From Acanthaster planci (Eukaryota > Echinodermata > Asteroidea > Valvatida > Acanthasteridae): a DNA stretch of 31,731 bases. Of the stretch, positions 23,125 to 31,731 are shown one piece after another. Positions within the stretch are counted from its first letter, which is position 1; every line of letters starts with the position of its first letter. The stretch is taken from contig NW_019091609.1 of NCBI RefSeq assembly GCF_001949145.1, positions 322,810-354,540 on the forward strand, written 5' to 3'. Below the pieces are notes generated by a model, which was not told the DNA's origin, ran no database searches, and saw only the letters and a program-made list of their open reading frames with translations. The translations under genes were made by a program, and so were the position numbers.

Positions 23125-23478
23125 GAGCAGTGTCCCTGCAGACAAGTTTATGGCCCATTGACTTTGTACATGTTTTTGAGCCACAATTTTGGTAACTTTG
23201 CAATGTTTGATAGTGGACATAGTGATAGCCAACAAAGACCCTGATGCAACATTTATTGCAAATGGATGACTTCATGATGACATTATCACCTTATTTTATA
23301 TTGATATTTGAATATTTTATTTTTTCCCATATGTTTTATACACATTTTCTGATCAACACAAATGAACGAGTACTCCTTTACTTCGGCTGAAGATTACTAT
23401 AAGAGCGAAAGAGAAATCGGGTACTTTACGCTCTGTTATGTTAAACGTACCGAAGAGTCTGAATATTAAGTAATATTT
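23125..23478 (+). repeat. C-like sub-repeats and module D
   Basis: GGAGCAGTGTCCCTGCAG and CCCATTGACTTTGTAC begin a C-like unit. Module D follows (CTTCGGCTGAAGATTACTAT, then ACCGAAGAGTCTGAATATTAAG) and stops at the LTR boundary. ATTT at 23475-23478 is the left target duplication. Confidence 0.75.
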
Positions 23479-23999
23479 TGTTGCACACCCTGGAATCTTG
23501 GAATTCTAGCGCCCCCTAGTTTTACTCATTCTCAGTCCTTGCATTTGTCAGGGTCTCTTATTTAGCTCAGCTATGCATTATGGACATGTAGCAGAGACGC
23601 TAATTTTGTATTAAGTTATTCATGCTGTACTCTGGCGTGATCCTTCACTCCTTTATCCTTGTGTTTTCTCTGCTCAGTTTTGGCATGTCGAAATTCCCCT
23701 CCATGTGGCTGCGTGGTTGGGTGTGGTAAGGTTCCCTGAAATGCTAATATCCAGAAACCTCAGACTTTATAACTGTCAATCATTCGCCACAGATGACCGG
23801 GTAAGAACTTTCACGCACCCGGCTCTACACTTTGTACACGTGACTTCTTATTCTGTATTTTACCTTGTTACACACGACACTTAGATTCTTGCATACGACT
23901 CTAGCAGGAAGTCATGTGACCCTTTGAGATGGAAGATTTTCATTGGTTGAGCTGTTCAGCGACGCTCATATTTTATTAATTCCTAAGCCTCTAGAATCC

Positions 24000-24007
24000 T
24001 ATAAATA
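24000..24007 (+). promoter_or_regulatory. TATA box of the solo LTR
   Basis: CCTATAAATAGAGC matches a strong TATA box, about 520 bp into the LTR, with a pyrimidine-rich start-site region (TTTTCCTCAGCTC) about 15-25 bp downstream. It would start element RNA on the plus strand. Confidence 0.6.
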
Positions 24008-24687
24008 GAGCAGATTTTCCTCAGCTCGTCGGTCAGGTGCGGCGGACCAAACCCTTATTGCGAGAGCGGAACCTAACGTAGTGCAGCGGTTGGACCCTTA
24101 CCGAGAGAAGTGCGATAGTAAACATTCTTATGGCGAAGAAATGTAACCGTATGAATGACCAGCTAGCTTAGCTTGGACCGATGGGAGAGCGGCACAAATT
24201 AGCCCAGGATGCTAGCGAGAGTCGTAGCAGCCCGTCACCGTTACGTCCGAACCGATTGCCGGGCGAGACACCCCCGTGTCCCTCGCCACCCATGTCCTGC
24301 TAACTAGCCCAGTCCTCCCCGTCTCTATGCTGAGCCAATGGTACACCGTGCGGCGATCTTATCATTACGCTCAACTCATTGCGAGCGGCAGTGTGGTCGG
24401 TACATACCGGTGCTGGCCCCGTCCAGCCCTTGCTAGTCACCGTGGTGGTCCGGGACAGCTCCCACCACGGCCCGGCCCGATGAGTGTAGCCTAGTTGTGC
24501 GATGCTACACACACGTACCGTAACCCACTCCATCTGACTTGCATTTCCAATGGTCCTGCCAAACCATAGTTTAGTTACACTCATATACAACTTCACCTTT
24601 CTGTAACTTTGCCTTTTGTGTGTTGTATTACGTTAAGCTACACCTTCTTCAAATCCATATTGAACTTTGATGAAGAGAAGTGAGACC

Positions 24688-24693
24688 AATAAA
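24688..24693 (+). terminator. Polyadenylation signal of the solo LTR
   Basis: AATAAA in the context GAGACCAATAAACC, followed by a second AATAAA at 24747-24752. The position, about 690 bp after the TATA box, implies an unusually long R region if this signal is used. Confidence 0.5.
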
Positions 24694-24832
24694 CCAACCA
24701 TACAGTTTGACTGTCACCCAAACCCCTTGTTTCACGTCCACCCTTTAATAAATTGTTGACCCCAAATATCACATCCCGTAGACACTAATGAAGTCCATGT
24801 TACCATCGACTTGATATTTAGGGAACGCAACA

Positions 24833-25433
24833 ATTTTATAAAAATTATTCACTTTCAGCGCAAATCATGTGACATGAACTTAAAGGAGCAGTGTTTCTGC
24901 AACCGGGTTTATACATGTAGCCCATTGACTTTGTACACATTTTCGAGCCACTATTGTGGTATCTTTGTGATGCTTGATCGTTACCAAAGTGAAAGCCAAC
25001 AAAGACACTGATACAGGATTATTGCAAACGAATGACGTAACTATGACATCATCAAGTAATTTATTATTGATTTTTAAACATTTATTTCATCCCTTTGACT
25101 TTGTATTCATTTTCAAAACACCATTTTGGCAATTTTGCAAAACTAAATCGTCACCAAAGTGTCAAGTAACAGCCCTTATCAAAAGATTGTAAAGTGATAC
25201 TGACATCAGATGACATCATCCTGTCATACGTTATTGATTTTTCAATTCTTTTTACCGTCCAGTAGACTTTTTGAAGGTTTTGAAGGCACAATTTTGAGTC
25301 TGTGAGCGAACTTCCAACATCATCAAAGTTATACCAAGCAAAGACCCCATTAAAATATTATGCCAAAACAATGATGTAAGTATGACGTGAGAGCCTGAAA
25401 CTGTCTTGTTTATAGTAAATGACTTGAATTTAC
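24833..25433 (+). repeat. Module continuation and C sub-repeats after the LTR
   Basis: The right target duplication opens a segment matching 19190 onward, then AAAGGAGCAGTGTTTCTGC and C sub-repeats near 24930, 25100 and 25265 (steps about 165-170). It ends at header 5. Confidence 0.75.
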
Positions 25434-26735
25434 CGAAAAAGCCCTCTGTTCTGTTACACAGACAGAGACCTCTAGTTTCTTCTTTTTCTTCTTGTGCTCC
25501 AAAGTCTGTTTGTTTATGCACATTTTTTCTGTACACGACTTTAGTGCTTTGCAACACTGGATCCTCACCAAACTTGTACCAATGAAAGACCCTTATGCAC
25601 TGATGAACCTAGAACAATGATGTCATGATGACATCATCGGGTGATTTATTATTGATTTTTCAAGATTTATTTCAGCCCTTTAACTTTGTACACATTTTTA
25701 AGGCAACATTTTGGTGATTCAGCAATATTCAAATGCCATAAAAGTTACACCAAGGAAAGCCCTGGAGGCAAAGATAATCCTCGAATAATAACGTCATGAT
25801 GACATCATCAAGTGATTATTATTAAATTATTAATAATTAAATATTATGTTAATCTTGTTCAAATCCATATAAAATTAACCGTGGCTTCCCGCAACATTCT
25901 GCTTACGGCACATGCCAAGTTAACATTGGGTCTTCATTTTATCTCATGTGGGTCAAATCACGTGACCCTTCCTTCCAGTCGAAACCGGAAGTGGGCTTAT
26001 TGTTAAAAAGTGGTAATAGGTTTCTTTTCAACGGGTTTAGTGGGTGGGGTATAGTATTCTTCAAGTCATCTACTGATGATATCACGTAATTGGCGAGTGC
26101 CCTCTAGCAACAGGTTGAAAATTCAGAAAAATGAATTTGAATAGATGTCTGGGGTGAAGTTTGTCCGAATAGCCTGAAAATTTATGTAGACAATGATCTT
26201 TAACCATTTAACACGTGTGAAATTTGGGGGCGATGATGTCATCAAACCTGAAGTTGTGATAAAAAGTCCTTTTATTCTTCCAAATTTGTTTACGAATCAA
26301 CCGCAACAGATTTAATCGTGAATTGTTCATTAGATTATAGCTGAAATATTGAAGTTAACTACATGAAGTGCATAGGTGCTGCACTTCTTCACACAGATTA
26401 AGCGCCGACGACAAATCCCCCTTACAATATTTGCGAACTCGAAAATACCATTCGTGTACTGTGCATTGGCTACTGTGCATGTGGACACGCAATATCTGCC
26501 TGTAACATAGGCAGCGCAAAGTGTATAGGATTGTACTCAAAGAGTTGGAAAATTGCCGAGCACATGGTGCGTGAGAGCAGATCACGTTGTATGGAACAAC
26601 AAAACGGGCAAATATTTAAAATCTCTAATATGTGCTCTTTCAGCGATAACAATAATATTTTGTATTCTATCTTGTATTGTACATGTCTGATTATGTTGAA
26701 ACCTTGCATGCAATGACCATATCATCAGCCGAAGA
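25434..26735 (+). repeat. Composite repeat copy 4 (distal block type X)
   Basis: Header with a fully paired stem-loop (25444-25467), a pyrimidine tract (25475-25500), and C sub-repeats near 25508 and 25685. The distal block carries type X markers (AGCGCCGACGAC, TTACAATATTTGC, TAACATAGGCA). It is followed directly by module A units. Confidence 0.85.
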
Positions 26736-27477
26736 GTCACGTGACATTAAAGGTGCATCCTTTAAAGTGTCGTACTTCCTGAAGTACACTTCCCATTAGG
26801 TTCAAACCTTGCAGATATCTTAGAAGGGGAGTGCTGTACACGAGTATTGACCTCATGTGATGACGTGATCTTGTGACAAGTCATGTGACATTAAAGGTGC
26901 ACTCTTCTCAGCACTACATCTCGTGAAGTACATGTCCGATTGCATTGAAACCTTGCAGGAATCTAAGAAGGGGGGTGCTTTAGACAAAAATTGACCTTGT
27001 GTGATGATGACCTAACCATGTGACAAGGCACATGACATTAAAGTAACACTCTTGAAAGTACTACATCTCATGAAGTACATGTCTGATTTGGTTGAAACCT
27101 TACTGATATATTAGAAGGGGAGTGCTTTAGAGGACTGTTAGCCTCATGTAATGATGACGTCATCAGGCGACAAGTCACGTGACATTAAAGGTACACTTCT
27201 AGAGGCATTAATCTCGTGAAGCACATTTTCAATTGGGTTCAAACCTAGTAGATATCTGAAAGGGGATGGCTTTAGATGAATGTTACCCACATTTGAGAAA
27301 GATGTCATCAAGTGACAAGTCACATGGAATTAAAGGTACAGTTTTCAAAGCATTATATCTCCTGAAGCACATGTTATTTTTGAGTTAAAACCTACATGTG
27401 CTAGTGTATGAATACATTTATTTGAAAGAAATTGCTGATATGCCAAAAAAGAAATTTTCTTCAGAACAACAAAAAGG
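26736..27477 (+). repeat. Module A array, five units
   Basis: GTC positions are 26736, 26880, 27027, 27174 and 27319 (steps 144, 147, 147, 145). The unit at 27145-27190 keeps both intact palindromes, TGATGACGTCATCA and GTCACGTGAC, with centres 20 bp apart. The last unit runs into the lead-in of header 6. Confidence 0.9.
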
Positions 27478-27990
27478 CAAAAAAGCCCCAAGTTCTTTCC
27501 TTGTGACGAACACAGACTTCTATTTTTCTTTTCCTTTTTCAGGTCTTTTTTCGGTGACAGGGGACTTTGATAGTTTTATTTATCTGCCTTATTTCAAACT
27601 TGGTAGGCCTTTAGATAATCATGTCAGGTAGGTCCTAGAAGAAATTCGTCATGATAACATCATCACATGATTTTTTCTGAATTTTAAATATTTAATTTTT
27701 TCCCATAGGTTTTGTACACATCTTTCTACTAAATTATCATATTACTGAAATTTGGTATTTTTTAAAATTCCATTGACTTCATGCTTAGCAAACCTTCCAT
27801 CAGTTGCTTTCCAGCACCATAATTGTCATGATGACGTCATCATTTGATTTACCCTTTTAAATTATGTTTTATATTGATAGGTTTTTACGTTTTTCAACAG
27901 GAAGGCTACTTTTGCACTGTTATCAATCTGACTGAGTGCGTTTGAGGGGCAAACACTGAGGCCACAAGCTAGAAAAAATTTGTCATAATG
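27478..27990 (+). repeat. Composite repeat fragment (header 6 and diverged C sub-repeats)
   Basis: AAAAGCCCCAAGTTCTTTCC is a diverged header with a partial stem-loop. The pyrimidine tract and C-like units with TTTTGTACACATC and ATGATGACGTCATCA (about 27828-27841) follow. There is no distal block. Confidence 0.65.
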
Positions 27991-28500
27991 ACATCAGGTG
28001 ACAAGTCACGTGACATTAACGGGGCATTCGTTAAAATGCTTTATCTTGTGAAAACATGTCCGATTGGATGGAAACTTTATATATACATGTAGCTCGAAGG
28101 GAAAGAGTTTTAGACCAAGACTGACCTGATGTGATGATGATGTCATCAGGTGACAAGTCATGTGTCATTGAAGGGGCATTCAGTCCCGTGACATATTTAA
28201 GGGGCCCTCTTAAAGTGCTATATCTTGTGAAGTACATGTCTGATTGGGTTGAAACTTTGTGTATATGTCAAAAGGGAAAGGTATTCAACCCAGATTGACC
28301 AGATGTAATTGTGACCTCAAGTGACTAGTCATGTGACATTAAAGGGGCACTCTTTAAAGTGCTATATCTCGCAAAGTACTTGACCAATTGGGTTGAAACT
28401 TTGTGTATGGCTCGAAGAGGAAGGGTTTTAGACACAGATTGACTTGATGTGATTATGATGTCTTGGCGTACAAGTCACATGACCTTAAATTCACGAGAAC
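27991..28500 (+). repeat. Module A array, four diverged units
   Basis: GTC positions are 28005, 28157, 28328 and 28474 (steps 152, 171, 146). The 171 step is explained by an insertion of about 24 bp carrying a second CCCGTGACAT / AAGGGGCC motif. These units share AAGGGGCA and GAAACTTTGTGTAT, so they form a subfamily distinct from the arrays at 21.3 and 26.7 kb. Confidence 0.85.
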
Positions 28501-30027
28501 AGGAAATACATACTTATACATAGACAAGATATCAAGTTCTGTGAATTAACTTGAAAAAACCTTCTTGTAACATTGAGGTTTTTTCAACCATACACTGTAT
28601 GGACTGGTTGTTGTACTTCCACCATGCTTATTTGGCAATGGCACGGTGCAGCAGGAACCAGTGCTGCAGTATGTTGTTGCATTGAGCATTGTGCACATGT
28701 TTTTGACTACCGCAATAGCAAAACGCAAAGGGAACTTGTGATAAAAAATGCAAGTTTGTTTTTAAAAGATGTGGATTTAAGCAGAAAAAATTTAAATACA
28801 AGTATTTCAATGTGAAAAGAAGCTAAAAATTGCAATGAGGAGTTGGCTAGAGGATGCCAAACTAATCTGTGATAAGATGTATGTAAGGATCACTTTACTT
28901 TTTGCATACGATTACCAAGCCATCTAAGCAAAACAGGTTCCCAATGCAGGAACTTGCCACCCCCCACCCATACAAAATGAACAAACAAGAACCCCCCAAT
29001 GCAAATGAATGCAGCTGATGCCCCTGATTAAAGGGGTGAAAACCATAGGTCCTATTTCCTCAATGCTCCAGAAGGGGCCAGAAAACATTTAAAACTCTAT
29101 CTTGGGAGAATAAATGGAAAAATTCCCCTTCAGCCCCTAATAAGGCGGCCAAGCACTTATATCTCTAGGAGCAATTATCGGGAGCCCACTTGGATTGATT
29201 TTGAGACACATTTACATGACTACATGCAGTACATGCAGTAACCTCAATGAATTCTGAGGTGCTCAGTTTGTACCATGCAAGGGCATGCACTATGCAGAAG
29301 CATCCATGAAACCATGCCTGATTTCTCGGCAAGCACACTCTGTTGATGCAGTTGTTGACTACCTGTATACATGATGGATAACCCGACATACATGTATGTT
29401 GAAAACTGCACATTAGACTTTGTCAGGTGTAGAGAGATGCCATGCTCCCTGACAATATAGCACATGATGCGGAAAGGTGGGTTTAGGGACAGTATCCAAG
29501 CCATGTGGGAAAAAAGAATGTGATGCATATTTAAGGGCCAATGTGGCCAGGCAGAAAGACTAGTGTTATGCAATCAGGACACGGCTAGCAAGTAGGCATA
29601 TCTTCCTCATTGATGAAGTTAATTCTTGCACACGGTCACAGTTAATATCCTGCACCAAATGGGCCATACTGTTTATCTATAAGAAGACTTCAACTGCGAC
29701 AGGCCTTTCTCCCAGCTGACTGGGTTTCCCAGAGGCAGAAGCTCATTCAATCTGCAGCAGCTCATGCAAACTGCAGCATTGCACTTCTGCAGTTTCCTGT
29801 AAAAGGGAAAATACTCAGAGTAGCAGCTTTCCTTTGCAGTGTATTAAGACAAAGGCTTATGTCCAATTTCAGTCTCCCTTATAATTATGCACAAAAATGT
29901 TACATCACTAGCTGCTAAGATGGCTTCCATAATTGGTTGATGGTGATAGAGGAAGCCAGGCTCCGAGGAAGGCATTTTGGCCCTCCTCGCCGACTCTTAG
30001 AGGGGGGCCTTTTAGTAAGCTATGCTC
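28501..30027. other. No recognisable gene
   Basis: Short frames such as 28573-28815 (+, 80 codons) and 29244-29573 (-, 109 codons) show no domain character. The composite repeat stops at about 28500. Confidence 0.45.
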
Positions 30028-30425
30028 TTATACTAAGTGTTCCAGTACTTGTTCAAAATGATACAGGGTCCACCACCAAAAATTGGACAAAACTGTCTTA
30101 TCTTCAGTCATCCTCTGCCCTGCAGGTCTACCATACACACTGCTGAAATTCTTCCACCAGTGCCTGTGGCCATGATTCACACCTAGCACTTTCCAATTCG
30201 CTACCCTGCTCAACCACTTCTTTGCCTTTTCCACTGTGATCTGTACTTCGTCTTGCCAAGGAATACTTCCCAGTTCTTCCCTCACTTCTTGAAGCCACTC
30301 TGCCCGGTGATTGTGAGGAATTGGTTTGTCCCAAATGCCTCCCCAAAAGGACTTAGCCTCGGCTGCTTCTGGTGCCTCCTGAGAAGCATCCTGGTTACCA
30401 TCCAATTCCTTGAATAGCTGTCTTT
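30028..30425 (-). pseudogene. Truncated LINE (non-LTR retrotransposon) ORF2 fragment
   Basis: On the minus strand the translation runs LFKELDG, then EAKSFWGGIWDKP, HNHRAEWLQ, VQITVEKAKKWL and NWKVLGVN, then WWKNFSS. This matches the region just before and at the start of RT in animal LINE ORF2 proteins, where FW..IW, HN..AEWL and NWKAPGPDG are typical. The APGPDG site reads VLGVNHG, so it is mutated. After the WWKNFSSVY segment the text jumps to MTEDKTVL, skipping about ten to fifteen expected residues, which suggests an internal deletion. RT palm motifs and endonuclease are absent. The fragment is dead. Confidence 0.75.
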
Positions 30426-30889
30426 AGTTGGACCTAAACAAACTATTCTGGTGAAACTGTGATATAGGATTGCAGGTACACCATGGAATCAATCTCTTTT
30501 GGAAGAGGTGTGGTTCTTAGTGGAACTGGTGAGTGTTAACTCGACATTTGCAAAGCTTCAAATCTCACTGATGAAAGTGTTTAATCCTGTCTTTATACCT
30601 GTTCACCTTAGATGTCTTTACATTGATCTACAGCCAATGATTTTCTGCAATCACAGAAAACAGACGGAATTTGCAGAATCAACACTTTGAAACAGAATCC
30701 ACAACTTGAAACAGAACTTGCAAAATTTCCAACTAAGAATGGCTTAAAAAGTAAAGAAAACTTTCTGCAAAGTACTACAAATAAATGCCTACCAAACCCT
30801 TTTTAAATGCTGGAAAAATGCTAAATTGCACCACTCACATGATTGGGTCATCTGTGCCGTTACCGATACTTGAAAGTGCTTTGGTGTGC
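30426..30889. other. No recognisable gene
   Basis: AT-rich, with a short repeated AACAGAAT / AACTTG pattern near 30680-30715. Nothing supports a gene. Confidence 0.45.
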
Positions 30890-31390
30890 GTAAGCCCCTT
30901 GCATGCAGCAGCACCTGGCACAACGTAGCGGCGCAGTACGGCACAGAAATTGGCCCTTCACACGTGCACAGTGAATCCGCATAGACTGACCCAACAGCAA
31001 AGCTTGCACTGCTCAAGCTTACCGAACCGACTTGGCAAAACCATTGGCAGTGCCACCACCTACATCGCCATGAGCCACAACCCTTCCCATTCATGCGGCA
31101 TGACTCACATGGCTCATGGTACGGTGACCCTACGCCGCCCACGCGCCAGCCCCACCTTATAAACCCCGTCTTCAGTTACCCTTTCATCGCAGGTATTCAG
31201 GCATGGGTAGATACTACATGTCACTGGGCCCCCCCCCAGCATTGTCATCTGGAGTCCCCCCCAGTGGATATAAGGCCAGGTTACGCATGCTCAATGCGGG
31301 CCACAGCTCAGCAGTTCCTATCAGCCTGCTACACATCAGCCCTTCAGCCAGCGCCCAAGACTTCTGTGCCAACGGCATAGCAGACTGATG
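30890..31390. other. GC-richer segment with promoter-like words
   Basis: Base composition shifts to clearly higher GC than its surroundings. It holds a TTATAAA string (about 31157-31163) in CCACCTTATAAACCCC, an AP-1-like TGACTCA (about 31099) and a C10 run near 31230. Possible readings are a host promoter, an LTR fragment or part of an unrecognised element. Open frames across it do not resemble a known protein. Confidence 0.3.
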
Positions 31391-31731
31391 CACTGATAAA
31401 GAACAATCAATGAGTCAACAGACTAATTTGATGGGTCGACGGACCCCTGGCAATATTAGGAAAATAACACATTTACATGTCGATACTACAGCATTTACTA
31501 CGTGCACATTGCATGGTGCAAATACCGTGTACACACCCTTATAGTAAAATGTCATAGGTCATACACTGTGGTTTGAGTGTACAGCCTTGAAGTCTGTTAA
31601 TCAAAACGCAGCTGTTCAACAGCTAGGACCACTGAAGGAAAGTGACCAATTACGTAACACTGTCTTGGGTAGACAGTCTGTGTCCTTAAACCAAAAGCGT
31701 CTAAGGTGACAGTCTTCCCTCAAAAACATCA
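31391..31731. other. No recognisable gene
   Basis: Returns to AT-rich composition. No feature is supported. Confidence 0.45.

Larger units (their letters stand above)
23479..24832. mobile_element. Solo LTR, 1354 bp, TGTTGC...GCAACA with ATTT target duplication
   Basis: The ends TGTTGC (23479-23484) and GCAACA (24827-24832) are perfect inverted repeats starting TG and ending CA. They are flanked by ATTT at 23475-23478 and 24833-24836. The flanks join to give a match to uninterrupted module D at 19185-19215, confirming a clean insertion. Internally there is a TATA box (24000-24007), a GC-richer block (about 24020-24480) and AATAAA signals near 24688 and 24747, all in plus orientation. No second LTR, primer-binding site or internal coding region is present, so it is a solo LTR left by recombination. 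Terminal dinucleotides and a 4-bp duplication fit a Ty3/gypsy-like or BEL-like family; which one is not determined. Confidence 0.88.

Noticed and set aside
24276-24494. 72-codon plus-strand frame inside the solo LTR
   Set aside because: It lies in a GC-rich LTR region, is Pro/Arg-rich by composition and has no recognisable motif.
16090-26709. Minus-strand open frames of about 100-134 codons in each distal block
   Set aside because: The frames differ between X and Y copies and indels shift them. Shared residues follow nucleotide similarity only, with no preserved start, stop or protein pattern.
21301-28490. CRISPR-like array reading of the regular repeats
   Set aside because: The units are contiguous with no unique spacers, and the sequence is eukaryotic.
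29244-29573. 109-codon minus-strand frame
   Set aside because: Met/His/Leu-rich with no domain character; consistent with chance in this composition.

Overview
This looks like eukaryotic draft-genome sequence, most likely from a marine invertebrate. I see no bacterial gene organisation and no intact host gene. The coding traces are animal-type retrotransposons (BEL/Pao, a LINE fragment, a solo LTR). The intergenic DNA is AT-rich, with many ACATGTAC-type words, a 133-base N gap at 16409-16541 and one N at 4834. I cannot assign a species; echinoderm, hemichordate, cephalochordate or mollusc would all fit.

Layout. 1-660 is non-genic. 660-2224 (+) holds a direct repeat and a frame-broken Ser/Lys-rich reading frame that may be a retroelement ORF1. 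2925-7060 (-) is a dead BEL/Pao element with protease, RT, RNase H, integrase and C-terminal domain in order. It carries four nonsense codons, frameshifts, a deletion over RT motif A and a changed integrase residue. A cluster rich in ACTAGT/AGTCG words (7060-7460) sits where gag should be. 7460-14800 has no recognisable gene but contains a duplicated, exon-like segment (9000-9545 and 13540-14030).

About 14800-28500 is dominated by one composite repeat system built of modules. A header carries a small stem-loop and a pyrimidine tract. Sub-repeats of about 165-176 bp (module C) follow, each with CRE-like TGACGTCA palindromes. Four copies of a long distal block follow in turn. Arrays of a unit of about 147 bp (module A) carry a CRE-like palindrome and a GTCACGTGAC palindrome exactly 20 bp apart. 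The header stem-loop shows compensatory base changes between copies, which is the strongest hint in the window of something undescribed. A 1354-bp solo LTR with perfect TGTTGC/GCAACA ends and a 4-bp ATTT target duplication is inserted in this region (23479-24832).

28500-31731 is again mostly non-genic, with a truncated LINE pol fragment on the minus strand (30028-30425) and a GC-richer stretch (30890-31390). No genes act together as a pathway here. The window is a transposon graveyard plus a structured repeat domain.
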